From: an uncultured Ruminococcus sp.
GTDB taxonomy: Bacteria; Bacillota; Clostridia; Oscillospirales; Ruminococcaceae
Direction: 5' to 3'
DNA: 39,291 bases
Assembly: GCA_910579955.1 (NCBI GenBank)
Contig: CAJTWE010000026.1
Coordinates: 1 to 39,291 of the forward strand
In this document: in pieces, positions 25,073 through 34,296 of the stretch
Numbering within the stretch: the stretch's first letter is position 1
How the letters are laid out: every line of letters starts with the position of its first letter
Position numbers and translations under genes: made by a program
Notes under the pieces: model-generated
What the model was told of the DNA's origin: nothing
The model's database searches: none
The model's input: only the letters and a program-made list of their open reading frames with translations

Positions 25073-25597
25073 ATGCACTATTTGCTGTATAAATACCATA
25101 GTGGATATAAATATAATGGAACTTTAAACGATAATTGCTCTATATATGAATTTAGACCACATCCTTTTGATCTGTATGCTGATTGGGAGAGGTCAAGAAA
25201 CCTATCAACCTCTATTTTCAGATTTTACATATCGCTTCTCACCTTTGGCAAAACAGTCTACTTGTGCATATTGAACAAAAACGGGGGGGTAATCATGCAT
25301 TCGGCATACATTATACCCAGAAATATTAAATACGCATTTCTTAATAAAGGAGAATATAGCATAGGTCCATGTAATACCCCCGAAGTATATAGAGGGCAAG
25401 GATTATATCCATATATGTTGAGTTACATAACCCAACGAAATGCCGATGCCACATATTATGTATTTATAAGAGAAGATAATGTCGCATCGATTAAAGGCGC
25501 TAAAAAAGCAGGATTTAAGCAATGCAGAGAACGAATTAAAAGTACAAAAGTGTTGAAAATATTTAGGCTGATGAAGGAGAAGAATAATAATGAGTGA
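25073..25597 (+). CDS. GNAT-family acetyltransferase
   Basis: 174 aa from ATG 25073 with GAGGAAAAG upstream. The acetyl-CoA site is recognisable: IGPCNTPEVYRGQGLYPYML with R-x-x-G-Q-G-x-x-P, and ENDNVAS-like IREDNVASIKGAKKAGF. Its place between glycosyltransferase and LicD suggests it acetylates a sugar or amine of the EPS; the 4-amino sugar is an obvious candidate because no PglD homologue is seen. The gene contains a G7 run at 25283-25289. It overlaps the next gene by 8 bp. Confidence 0.75.
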   Translation: MHYLLYKYHSGYKYNGTLNDNCSIYEFRPHPFDLYADWERSRNLSTSIFRFYISLLTFGKTVYLCILNKNGGVIMHSAYIIPRNIKYAFLNKGEYSIGPCNTPEVYRGQGLYPYMLSYITQRNADATYYVFIREDNVASIKGAKKAGFKQCRERIKSTKVLKIFRLMKEKNNNE

Positions 25598-26477
25598 CCT
25601 TCGATGCATGAGAGACGATGCTGATGATGAGTATGGAATCCGCGAGTTCCAGGAACAACTCTTGGATATAATGGTCTATATTGATGGTTTCTGTTCAAAA
25701 TACAATATTGATTATTGTTTAATGGCTGGCTCTGCTCTTGGAGCGCGCCGACATGGTGGCTTTATTCCGTGGGATGATGACATTGATATTTATATGACAG
25801 AGTCCGATTACAGTAGATTTAGAAGAGCTTTTTCTCAAAAAGGAGATCATGCTCATTACTATCTTCAGGAGTGGGGGAAAACTCGATATCATAATCAGAC
25901 AATGATTACAATGGCAAAATTAAGGCTTAATGGAAGCGAAATAAAAGAAAAAGCCTATGCTGGGTGGAAAATGCACCAAGGAGTGTTTGTGGATATATTC
26001 ATACTTCATAACTGTGCTGATACACGATCCAAGCAAATATTTCAATACATTTGGTCAGAAGCAGTGGTGTTAAAAGGCTTAGAGACACGGGGATACGTTG
26101 CAAAGAATGCTAAAGATAAAGTAATGCTATTGATAAGCAGGATGATTCCGACAAAATTTATTCTTAAAAATGGTCTTAAAAACGCATACAAGTATCAAAA
26201 ACAAAAAACAAGATTTTCACATGGATTTATTGATACACGCTCATTTAAACGGTCTGTTTTTCCAACACAGGTAATGTTTCCTGCTGTATATGCGGACTTT
26301 GAAAAAGTGAAACTAAAAGTGCCTGCCAATATAGATGAATACTTGCGAATTCAATTTGGTGCTGATTATATGACTCCGCCGCCTGCAAGTAAAAGACCTA
26401 TTAATAAGCATGCATCAGACTGGTCCGTAAATTCTACTCAATACAACGATTTCTCAGATGAGATAAAATTGATTTAA
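25590..26477 (+). CDS. LicD-family phosphotransferase
   Basis: 295 aa, AAGGAG site. Signature blocks: LDIMVYIDGFCSKYNIDYCL, MAGSALGARRHGGFIPWDDD, D62-D63-D64-x-D66, then KLRLNGSE, HQGVFVDIFIL. LicD-type enzymes transfer a phospho-compound from a CDP donor, classically phosphocholine, to a sugar. The next gene encodes a cytidylyltransferase, which could supply the CDP donor. Confidence 0.9.
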   Translation: MSDLRCMRDDADDEYGIREFQEQLLDIMVYIDGFCSKYNIDYCLMAGSALGARRHGGFIPWDDDIDIYMTESDYSRFRRAFSQKGDHAHYYLQEWGKTRYHNQTMITMAKLRLNGSEIKEKAYAGWKMHQGVFVDIFILHNCADTRSKQIFQYIWSEAVVLKGLETRGYVAKNAKDKVMLLISRMIPTKFILKNGLKNAYKYQKQKTRFSHGFIDTRSFKRSVFPTQVMFPAVYADFEKVKLKVPANIDEYLRIQFGADYMTPPPASKRPINKHASDWSVNSTQYNDFSDEIKLI

Positions 26478-26492
26478 ACATAGGAGGCTCAT

Positions 26493-26888
26493 ATGAAAAT
26501 TCTTACTTTTGGTGTTTATGACTATTTCCATCTCGGTCATTTAAGACTATTTAAGCAATGCAAGGAGTATGCCGATTATTTAATTGTAGCAGTACAAGAC
26601 GGCGACTATATCAAGAAATTCAAACCGGATGCTCAGGTGCTATATACTACTGAACAACGTGTTGAGATGCTGGAAGCACTTAGAATTGTTGATAAAGTTC
26701 TTGTCTATCAGACTGTTGGTAAAGAAGCACTTGAGCAAATCGATTTTGATATACTTGCTTTGGGAGAAGATCACAGAGGCGGTAGATTCGATGAAGTGGA
26801 AAAGTGGTGTGATGCGCATAATAAAAAAGTTGTCAGACTTAAGAGAACACCTGGAATCTGTTCATCTGACATTAAGAAGAATTTATAA
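26493..26888 (+). CDS. tagD: Cytidylyltransferase, glycerol-3-phosphate type (TagD-like)
   Basis: 131 aa, AGGAGG site. GVYDYFHLGH (H13, H16 of the HxGH motif), KKFKPDAQVLYTTEQRVEML, LGEDHRGG and RLKRTPGICSSDIKKNL, the last matching the R-T-x-G-I-S-T-x-x-I-K block. Best fit is glycerol-3-phosphate cytidylyltransferase, giving CDP-glycerol; ethanolamine- or choline-phosphate versions have the same fold. With LicD it suggests a polyol- or amine-phosphate decoration. Confidence 0.85.
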   Translation: MKILTFGVYDYFHLGHLRLFKQCKEYADYLIVAVQDGDYIKKFKPDAQVLYTTEQRVEMLEALRIVDKVLVYQTVGKEALEQIDFDILALGEDHRGGRFDEVEKWCDAHNKKVVRLKRTPGICSSDIKKNL

Positions 26889-26900
26889 AAAGGGTGTTAC

Positions 26901-27989
26901 ATGATTATACTACATATTGCAGCAATAAAAAACAACCCCTTCAACGGAGTCTGTGTTGTTGTTCCGGAGCATATCCGGTCGCAGCAGATGTTTGAAACTG
27001 TTGGCTTATATAATGTTTTAGATGATCGGATCAGTGATATATCTCCTCAGTATCATTATAAAGATTTCAAGCACATATCAGATTTGAACCCCCCATTTAA
27101 TAAACCAGATATTGTTGTTTTTCATGAAGCCTATATTAAAGAGTACATCATGCTTTCTAAGGAATTAAGAACTCGTCATATCCCCTATGTGATTATTCCA
27201 CATAGTGAATTAACCGATGCAGCACAAAAAAAGAAATGGCTCAAAAAGAAAGTTGCAAATATCCTCATGTTTAATTCGTTTTTCAACGGAGCTGCTGCCA
27301 TTCAATGTCTCTCTGAAACCGAAAAGAAATCTACTCATTTCGGCAAGCATAGATTTGTTGGAACAAATGGAATCAATATACCGAATATACAAAAAACGAG
27401 CTTTCACCCGGATAGAACCGAATTTGTCTATATCGGGCGCTTAGATGCCTACCATAAGGGTTTGGATCTGATGATAGAGGCAATTCAATCGATAGCAGAT
27501 TACCTGCGCATAAACAACTGCTCATTTCATTTGTACGGTCCTGATGCCGAGGGACGTTTTCAGCATGTAACTGAGCTGATCCATAATGCAGGAGTTCAGG
27601 ATATTGTAACCTTAAACCATGAAGTTAGTGGCGAAGAAAAAGAAAGAATTCTCCTAAATGCTGATGTGTTCATACAGACATCACGGTTTGAAGGAATGCC
27701 GATGGGAATATTAGAAGCGATGAGCTATGGTTTGCCATGCATTGTTACCGAGGGTACTACTTTAAGTGAAATTATTCAAAATGGAAAAGCTGGTTGGGGG
27801 TGTAAGACCGAATCCGGTGCAATTGCAGGTGTAATGCAGAGAGCCATCAATGAAAAGCAATATCTTCATGACTATGGTTTGGGAGCATCAGAATTGATAG
27901 CTAATTCTTTTGCCTGGAGTAGTATAGCTCATCATATAATAAGTGAATATGAGTCTATAAATAGGAGATACAATGAAAATCGATTATAA
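26901..27989 (+). CDS. Family 4 glycosyltransferase
   Basis: 362 aa, GT-B fold. N-terminal Rossmann domain (IILHIAAIKNNPFNGVCVVV), then FVYIGRLDAYHKGLDLMIEA and the donor-binding E-x7-E, E264 and E272 in FEGMPMGILEAMSYGLPCIV. A retaining transferase of the lipid-linked repeat unit; donor sugar unknown. Overlaps the polymerase gene by 17 bp. Confidence 0.9.
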   Translation: MIILHIAAIKNNPFNGVCVVVPEHIRSQQMFETVGLYNVLDDRISDISPQYHYKDFKHISDLNPPFNKPDIVVFHEAYIKEYIMLSKELRTRHIPYVIIPHSELTDAAQKKKWLKKKVANILMFNSFFNGAAAIQCLSETEKKSTHFGKHRFVGTNGINIPNIQKTSFHPDRTEFVYIGRLDAYHKGLDLMIEAIQSIADYLRINNCSFHLYGPDAEGRFQHVTELIHNAGVQDIVTLNHEVSGEEKERILLNADVFIQTSRFEGMPMGILEAMSYGLPCIVTEGTTLSEIIQNGKAGWGCKTESGAIAGVMQRAINEKQYLHDYGLGASELIANSFAWSSIAHHIISEYESINRRYNENRL

Positions 27990-29400
27990 AAAATGGCTAT
28001 TAATCATGTGCCTTTGTATAGTAGGAATATTAAGCGCTATTGATATATTGTTAGATAATGATAGACCAGATTATTATGCAGGATTATTTATGTTACCGCT
28101 TTGCTTTGCAACTGCATCTTTATTATTTAAAGACATATATCTATTAATTCCTGAAAATATTGGTGCAACTGTAATTATATTATTGTTTTTTGTTCGTCTT
28201 GTTTTGAATCCGTTGGTCTTTTCTGAAGCAGGATATTTGGAAACGGTGACAATAAACACGGACAGCAATACTCTATATGCGATATTTCTTTCAGGCTATG
28301 AAGTGTTTGCAGTATTTGCAACGATATTCTTATTTTCTCACACAAACAATAGCGTAATAAAGAAGAGGGAGAGAGTTGAATACGATACCAAAATTGGACA
28401 TGCCTATAAAGTATCAGTTGGTATATTACTTCTGATAGCTATAATCTGTTATTTTGTAACCCCTGGAATCATGGAAGGATTTCGTTCAATTAATCATATA
28501 AACGATCAATATTTTACAAATATTGAAAACGGCGACATAATAAGAAAATACAGCACCAATTTCGTCACAAAGTTTTCGTTGGTTACCGGAAATTATATTA
28601 TAAAAATACTCGTTATATTGATTCCAACACTCTTAATTCTTCAATGTAAAAGTATTAAAAATCAAATGTGGGCTAAGGCTTTATCACTTTTGTTTTGCTT
28701 TATTCCCGTATTTTTCATTGATGGTGCAATAGCAAGAAGTTTGATATATGTTGTGACACTTTTCATGCTTAGAAGTTATGTGTTTAATTCCTCTAATCAC
28801 AAAAAGTCACAGGGAAGAATACTTGGAATTGTTTTTGCTGCCGCTACAGTTGTACTGTTGTATTGGATTAACAGATTTCACCATGCAAATGCCGAAAGTT
28901 TTTTAACCTTCATTTCGGTGAAGATTAATACATATTTTTCTGGTTTTAATATAGTTGCAGGATCTTTTAATATCCCAAGAACAATTGATTATAGAATACG
29001 ATATATGATATATGATTTCACAGAAACTTTTCCATACGGGAATACAATATTTCATATTAGTCACGATACAATTCAACCTTTCTTTAATAAATACAACGGA
29101 ACATCTGGACAAATTCCTACCACAATAGGCATGGGATATTATTACTTTGGTTTTTTTCTTTCACCCATTTATTCAGTATGCTTTGCGCTGATTGCATTAA
29201 AAGCAGGGCATAGGATTAAGAATGAACATAACTTATTGCCTAAAGTGCGATTGATTTTAACTTCTTTCTATTTTAGTATGGGAATAGTTATGTATAATAT
29301 TGAAATTACGATGACTAATTTCTTTTGCATTATATTTCCCTTAATAATGCTAGAGAAAATTAATGGAAAGTATAACATATGGAAGGACGAACATGAATAA
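27973..29400 (+). CDS. wzy: Putative EPS repeat-unit polymerase (Wzy-like)
   Basis: 475 aa with roughly eleven to twelve hydrophobic segments and a large extracytoplasmic loop near residues 320-390 (AESFLTFISVKI ... SHDTIQPFFNKYNGTSGQIP). Wzy proteins share little sequence, so the call rests on topology, length and position among transferases and a Wzx. Visibly AT-rich. Overlaps the upstream gene, and the next gene starts inside its 3' end. Confidence 0.7.
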   Translation: MKIDYKKWLLIMCLCIVGILSAIDILLDNDRPDYYAGLFMLPLCFATASLLFKDIYLLIPENIGATVIILLFFVRLVLNPLVFSEAGYLETVTINTDSNTLYAIFLSGYEVFAVFATIFLFSHTNNSVIKKRERVEYDTKIGHAYKVSVGILLLIAIICYFVTPGIMEGFRSINHINDQYFTNIENGDIIRKYSTNFVTKFSLVTGNYIIKILVILIPTLLILQCKSIKNQMWAKALSLLFCFIPVFFIDGAIARSLIYVVTLFMLRSYVFNSSNHKKSQGRILGIVFAAATVVLLYWINRFHHANAESFLTFISVKINTYFSGFNIVAGSFNIPRTIDYRIRYMIYDFTETFPYGNTIFHISHDTIQPFFNKYNGTSGQIPTTIGMGYYYFGFFLSPIYSVCFALIALKAGHRIKNEHNLLPKVRLILTSFYFSMGIVMYNIEITMTNFFCIIFPLIMLEKINGKYNIWKDEHE

Positions 29401-30115
29401 TAAAACTATCCATTATTGCTGGTTTGGAGGAAATCCCAAGCCTAAACTGATACTTAAATGTATTGAGAGTTGGAAAAAGTTCTGTCCTGATTATGATATC
29501 AAGGAATGGAATGAAGATAACTTTGATGTTACTTGCTGCAAATATGTTCGGGAAGCCTATGAAGCTAAAAAATGGGCATTTGTATCTGACTATTGCAGAT
29601 TTTATGTGCTGTATAACTACGGAGGTGTATATTTGGATACCGATGTTGAGTTATTAAAGCCTCTTGGTGAACTTAGCGGAACATTTGTCGGCTTTGAAAA
29701 CAACAACAGGGTCAACAGTGGACTTATAAGAGGTGCAGAAGCCGGAGATCTGATTTGTGGGTTAATGCTTGAATCTTATGCGAAATCTGCTTTTTGCAAT
29801 GAAGATGGCACATTGAATCTTCTGACAGTGTGTGATCGAGAGACTGAGATTCTGTGTTCGCTTGGAATGAAACGTGACAATACACTTCAATTCATAGAGG
29901 GAACGACCATTTATCCAACTGAGTATTTTAATCCGATGGACATGAATACAGGTAAACTGTGCATTACAGATAATACTGTTTCTATCCACCACTACGCAGC
30001 AAGCTGGGTCAGCAAGAATGAGCGAATGCGCGGTAGGATTGCGAAATGGTTTTATCGGGTATTCGGTTCAAAAACTGCGGATAAAATCAGAAAAGTATTC
30101 GGAAGAAAAGGGTAA
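29393..30115 (+). CDS. Family 32-type glycosyltransferase with DXD motif
   Basis: 240 aa from ATG 29393 (GGAAGGA upstream; an earlier ATG at 29363 is not needed). KTIHYCWFGGNPKPKLI, then WAFVSDYCRFYVLYNYGGVY and LDTDVELLKPL with D82-x-D84, which is the GT32/capsular polysaccharide synthesis signature. Short basic C-terminus. Cytoplasmic transferase of the repeat unit. Confidence 0.9.
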   Translation: MNNKTIHYCWFGGNPKPKLILKCIESWKKFCPDYDIKEWNEDNFDVTCCKYVREAYEAKKWAFVSDYCRFYVLYNYGGVYLDTDVELLKPLGELSGTFVGFENNNRVNSGLIRGAEAGDLICGLMLESYAKSAFCNEDGTLNLLTVCDRETEILCSLGMKRDNTLQFIEGTTIYPTEYFNPMDMNTGKLCITDNTVSIHHYAASWVSKNERMRGRIAKWFYRVFGSKTADKIRKVFGRKG

Positions 30116-30150
30116 TTGTTCACTATAACAATAGGAGGGGAGGCGGTTGA

Positions 30151-32505
30151 GTGAAACCCAAAATCGGATTGGTTACATTTTTTCGTGATAACTACGGTTC
30201 AGCGTTACAGTGCTATGCAACAAAGACATTCTTACAGAAAAACGAATATGAATGTGATGTGTTGTATGAATTTAGCTATGGTTATGAGAAACTTAAGAGT
30301 CGTATCAAACATCTCTCTAAAATTGCTCTCTGCTCTCTTTTGTATCGTGATTTTTCCAAGAACCGGAAGCAAATTAGAAATAGTGCAATAACATCCAGCA
30401 AAAGCCTCACGAGCGAATCCAAATTTCTGCTGAATTGGTTTTGCGAGACTGTCTTACAACCGAGGGGATTAGAATACAGTCTGCTAAAAGACAAACGGTT
30501 TGCAGATATATATGATTATTTCATAGCTGGTAGTGATCAGATCTGGGGCGGTGGGTATCTGGTTCAACCGTTTTTCTTTTTAGAATTTGCTCCTAATGAG
30601 AAGAAAGTTGCACTTTGTCCAAGTTTTGGTTCTGACACAATTAAACTGTTTAACGTCAGACACTTCAAAAAATCAATCGTGAAGTTTAACAAAATATCAG
30701 TCAGAGAAGAGTCTGGACAGCGCATCATATCTGAGCTGACTGGTAAAAAAGCTCCCGTTCTTTCAGATCCGGTTATGCTACTTGACGCATCCGACTGGCA
30801 CGATTTTGCGAAAGCAAGCAACACAAATTTTCATGATTATATTTTTGTACATTTTCTCGGAATACCAAGTGAAAACGCCATTGAATCAATTAACCGGATT
30901 GCTGCTGTTCTAAAACTGAATGTTGTGTGTTTTGCAAATACTTATGATGAGTATGAGAAGTTAACAGATCACTTTTTTTCAAGTGGGTCACCGTATGACT
31001 ATGTCTCATTAATTGAAAATGCTTCATTTGTATGTACGGATTCCTTTCATACTTCACATTTCTCTATTATTTTTAATAAGCGATTCTTGACATTTGATCG
31101 GACTTATGGACATAGCAATAAGCAAAGCACAAGAATCAGCAATTTACTTTTGAATTATCAATGTGGTGAGCGCTTCCTGCATGATGATAGTATCCCAGAA
31201 AAGTTGTTGACAGATATCCCGAATTTCGATGCAATCAGAAAAACAAAAACTGCTGAAATCCGCAAATATCTGCTGGATGCTTTACCGATCCAGAGTGACG
31301 AACAGCCAAAGCTAAGATTAAAAAATGAAAAGGAATGCACAGGTTGCATGGCATGTGCAGCGATTTGTCCCCAAGAAGCGATATCAGCTTCTTATTCAGA
31401 TTTCGGTTTTAGAATACCGGTCATTGATATGAACAAGTGTATTCAATGTGGTATGTGTACCAAATCATGTAGAGCAGCTTTAACACAGTGTAAGTCTTCA
31501 ACACGAGAAGCCTATATCGCTTATAATACAAATGATGATATGCGTTTAAGAGCTGCATCTGGTGGAGTATTCGCTTGCCTTGCAAATGCATTTCTCGAAC
31601 ATGGCGGAGTGGTTGCTGGGGCAAATTTATCATTTATAGACGGAATCGTTGTCGTGAATCATATAGTTATACAGCAAAAAGAAGATCTGGGGCTGTTACT
31701 TGGCTCTAAATATGTAGAGAGTGATTGCAGTTCAGTCTATCGCCCGATTGAAGAACATCTGAGAAAAGGAATCGCCGTATTATTCTGCGGAACTTCTTGT
31801 CAAGTAAAAGCACTCTATCGTTATCTGAAGCTACGGCACATCAAAGCGAACAATTTATTTACGATTGATCTGATTTGTCATGGTGTCCCTGGTATTAAAC
31901 TATTGAGAGACTATCTTTGCGAAACTGGTTGTAAACTTGATAATAACTCAGATTTTAAGTTCAGAACAAAGAATAATGGAATTATCAGTTATCAGTTTTC
32001 AGGAAAAACTGATAACTCTGGTAATATGACCATACCGGCTTCACATTCAAGCTATTATGATCTGTTCCTACACAGTGATTCATATAGAGACCAGTGCTAT
32101 CACTGTGAATATGCAAACGATGACAAGCCAGGCGATATTACTATCGGCGATTACTTTGAAGCAAGGCAGGACTATCCTGAGCTATTCCAACAAGGTGGTG
32201 CATTGTCAGATTCGGATTATTTGAATTGTTTGCTGGTGAATTCTATTAAGGGACAAGAATTACTGAAGGCTTATGGCAATCAACTTAGACTGCGCCCTGT
32301 TTCACGAAAACGTATACAGCTTAGTCACTCAAATTTATGTAAACCTTCTACATATGGTCGTTTACAGCTTGATGTGAGAGCGCGATACATTAATCAAGGA
32401 ATCAAAGGAATAGAAAAACGCTATAAAAGGGTATTCCTATATAACAGCATGGTATCGACAATACAGAAATTAAAGAAAACGGTTCGTAATCTCAGACGAA
32501 GATAG
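30151..32505 (+). CDS. Polysaccharide pyruvyl transferase fused to ferredoxin/FrhB-like domain
   Basis: 784 aa from GTG 30151 (GGAGGGGAGG upstream). Residues 1-370 match polysaccharide pyruvyl transferases (RDNYGSALQCYATKTFL, DYFIAGSDQIWGGG, ISVREESGQRII, VLSDPVMLLD, FVCTDSFHTSHFSIIF). Next is a 2x[4Fe-4S] ferredoxin: CTGCMACAAICP (from C396) and CIQCGMCTKSC (from C430). The rest is coenzyme F420 hydrogenase beta-subunit-like (RAASGGVFACLANAFL, GTSCQVKALYRYL, LICHGVPG, GDITIGDY). The first part would add a pyruvyl ketal to a sugar; what the redox half does in a polysaccharide locus is not known to me. One continuous frame, not an assembly joint. Confidence 0.85.
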   Translation: MKPKIGLVTFFRDNYGSALQCYATKTFLQKNEYECDVLYEFSYGYEKLKSRIKHLSKIALCSLLYRDFSKNRKQIRNSAITSSKSLTSESKFLLNWFCETVLQPRGLEYSLLKDKRFADIYDYFIAGSDQIWGGGYLVQPFFFLEFAPNEKKVALCPSFGSDTIKLFNVRHFKKSIVKFNKISVREESGQRIISELTGKKAPVLSDPVMLLDASDWHDFAKASNTNFHDYIFVHFLGIPSENAIESINRIAAVLKLNVVCFANTYDEYEKLTDHFFSSGSPYDYVSLIENASFVCTDSFHTSHFSIIFNKRFLTFDRTYGHSNKQSTRISNLLLNYQCGERFLHDDSIPEKLLTDIPNFDAIRKTKTAEIRKYLLDALPIQSDEQPKLRLKNEKECTGCMACAAICPQEAISASYSDFGFRIPVIDMNKCIQCGMCTKSCRAALTQCKSSTREAYIAYNTNDDMRLRAASGGVFACLANAFLEHGGVVAGANLSFIDGIVVVNHIVIQQKEDLGLLLGSKYVESDCSSVYRPIEEHLRKGIAVLFCGTSCQVKALYRYLKLRHIKANNLFTIDLICHGVPGIKLLRDYLCETGCKLDNNSDFKFRTKNNGIISYQFSGKTDNSGNMTIPASHSSYYDLFLHSDSYRDQCYHCEYANDDKPGDITIGDYFEARQDYPELFQQGGALSDSDYLNCLLVNSIKGQELLKAYGNQLRLRPVSRKRIQLSHSNLCKPSTYGRLQLDVRARYINQGIKGIEKRYKRVFLYNSMVSTIQKLKKTVRNLRRR

Positions 32506-32560
32506 TCATGCTGAAAACAAACAATTTTGAAAAAGCACCGGAGGTGTTTATTTTAGTTAT

Positions 32561-33973
32561 ATGAAAAAGAACAGTAAGTACGGTGCTTTGTCAAAAAACA
32601 CTTTACTATTTACAATTAATAGCTTTGGTTCTAAGCTCATCACTTTTCTTTTAGTACCATTATATACACATGTTTTATCAACGAGTGATTATGGAACTGC
32701 GGATCTTATGACATCGACAGCTCAACTATTAATTCCCTTACTCACACTCAACGTTCAGGATGCTGTTTTACGATTCAGTCTTGATAAAACAAAAGATCCT
32801 AAGAAGATTATTTCAGTAGGATGCACGATCAACTCTATTGCGATGTGCTTATTGGGTGTCGTACTCTTTCTACTTTCATATTTTGGAATACTCTCCTTTG
32901 GAAGGGAGTATCTCATTTTCCTGTTCTTCTCATTTGCTTTTGGTGGAATACAGAACTCATTGCAAATGTATATGAAAGCGGTAGATAATGTTAAAGTCTT
33001 GGTATATAGCGGCTTGGCAAGCACATTATTCTCATGTGTGTCTAATCTCGTATTACTGCTTGTCTTTAAAATTGGTATTCTCGGATATCTAATTTCCAAT
33101 TTGGTAGGTCATTTTGTTGCAATTTTTATCATGTTTTTCTTAGGGAAAATATACCGAGATGTTCGATTTACAACTGACACCAAACTGATAAAAGAGATGT
33201 TTATTTACAGTGCCCCACTTGCAATCAACTCTGTTGCGTGGTGGATCAATACGGCGAGTGACAAGTATATTATTACATTCTTTTGTGGCGCAGCAATCAA
33301 TGGTATATATTCTGTTGCATATAAAATTCCTACCATTCTTTCCGCTTTTCAAACAATATTTTATAATGCGTGGTCTGTTTCGGCAATTACGGAATTTGAT
33401 AAAGACGACAAAGATGGCTTCATTGGAAATATCTACTCCTTATATATGTGTGTGTCAACCATTGGTTGTTCTGTGATTCTAATTTTTAATAAGTTTCTGG
33501 CGAGTATATTATATGCAAAGGATTTTTATGAGGCATGGCGATGCGTACCGTTTTTGCTTCTGGGTGTTGCATTTAATGGCATTGCATTATTTGAAGGGTG
33601 CCTTTTTACGGCAGTTAAAAAGACGAAAGACGTTTCACGGACAACATTGGTGGGGGCAATAGTCAATACTATAGCAAATTTTGTACTCATCCCATTCTTT
33701 AGTTCAATTGGAGCAGCTTTTGCTACAATGATCGGTTATTTTACGGTATGGCTTGTAAGAACTATTTCTCTTCAAAAAATAATCCGCATGAAGGTGAATT
33801 GGACGAAACAAGCAATATGTATTGCTATTTTAGCAACACAAGTGTTTCTTGTCTTAAACCTCAATACCATCACATTTTTAGTTCAAATATTATGTCTAAT
33901 ACTTTTAGTTTCTTTACAGTACCTGAGTATACAAAAAGTTGTTCGCAGATTATGGACAAAGATCAAGAGATAA
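32561..33973 (+). CDS. wzx: Wzx-type flippase (MATE/MOP superfamily)
   Basis: 470 aa, about 12-14 transmembrane segments. N-terminus SKNTLLFTINSFGSKLITFL and LYTHVLSTSDYGTADLM are typical of polysaccharide export flippases, with ISAP-like YSAPLAINSVAWWIN in the middle. The ribosome site GGAGG is 16 bp upstream, longer than usual. It would flip the lipid-linked repeat unit across the membrane. Confidence 0.9.
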   Translation: MKKNSKYGALSKNTLLFTINSFGSKLITFLLVPLYTHVLSTSDYGTADLMTSTAQLLIPLLTLNVQDAVLRFSLDKTKDPKKIISVGCTINSIAMCLLGVVLFLLSYFGILSFGREYLIFLFFSFAFGGIQNSLQMYMKAVDNVKVLVYSGLASTLFSCVSNLVLLLVFKIGILGYLISNLVGHFVAIFIMFFLGKIYRDVRFTTDTKLIKEMFIYSAPLAINSVAWWINTASDKYIITFFCGAAINGIYSVAYKIPTILSAFQTIFYNAWSVSAITEFDKDDKDGFIGNIYSLYMCVSTIGCSVILIFNKFLASILYAKDFYEAWRCVPFLLLGVAFNGIALFEGCLFTAVKKTKDVSRTTLVGAIVNTIANFVLIPFFSSIGAAFATMIGYFTVWLVRTISLQKIIRMKVNWTKQAICIAILATQVFLVLNLNTITFLVQILCLILLVSLQYLSIQKVVRRLWTKIKR

Positions 33974-33986
33974 AAGGAGATAATAA

Positions 33987-34214
33987 ATGAATCTGGCAGA
34001 TTATAGAGTAATTGAAATAAGAGATGCGAATGGTATTATCAAACTTAGTACTACCACGCTAATTTTTGATGAGGGAAGTTATTATAGAATAGAAAGTACG
34101 TATATATATATATATGATAAACATAAAATTAAATCAATGAATCTTATTGAAGAAAGAATAGTCTTTCATATGGATGATGGAGATGTTATCCTTAAAGTGC
34201 AGGAGAAAAAATGA
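33987..34214 (+). CDS. Hypothetical protein, 75 aa, with a TA dinucleotide repeat
   Basis: ATG 33987 after AAAGGAG. Small beta-rich protein (YRVIEIRDANGIIKLSTTTL). Codons 38-43 lie in an alternating TA tract (about 34101-34115, TYIYIYD), which could slip by two bases. The stop overlaps the start of the next short frame by ATGA. No family recognised. Confidence 0.5.
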   Translation: MNLADYRVIEIRDANGIIKLSTTTLIFDEGSYYRIESTYIYIYDKHKIKSMNLIEERIVFHMDDGDVILKVQEKK

Positions 34215-34282
34215 ATATACTTGGAGGTCTAAACAAGAGACATTTTCCGCAGGGATTAAGTAATAAATTAGCAATGACATAG
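34211..34282 (+). pseudogene. 23-codon truncated gene start
   Basis: ATG 34211 has a strong AGGAG site and overlaps the previous stop (ATGA), as real operon genes do, but the frame ends after MNILGGLNKRHFPQGLSNKL-AMT. This is probably the 5' end of a gene lost at the recombination junction just downstream; a real micropeptide cannot be excluded. Confidence 0.35.
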
Positions 34283-34296
34283 GAAGTGAAGATTAA

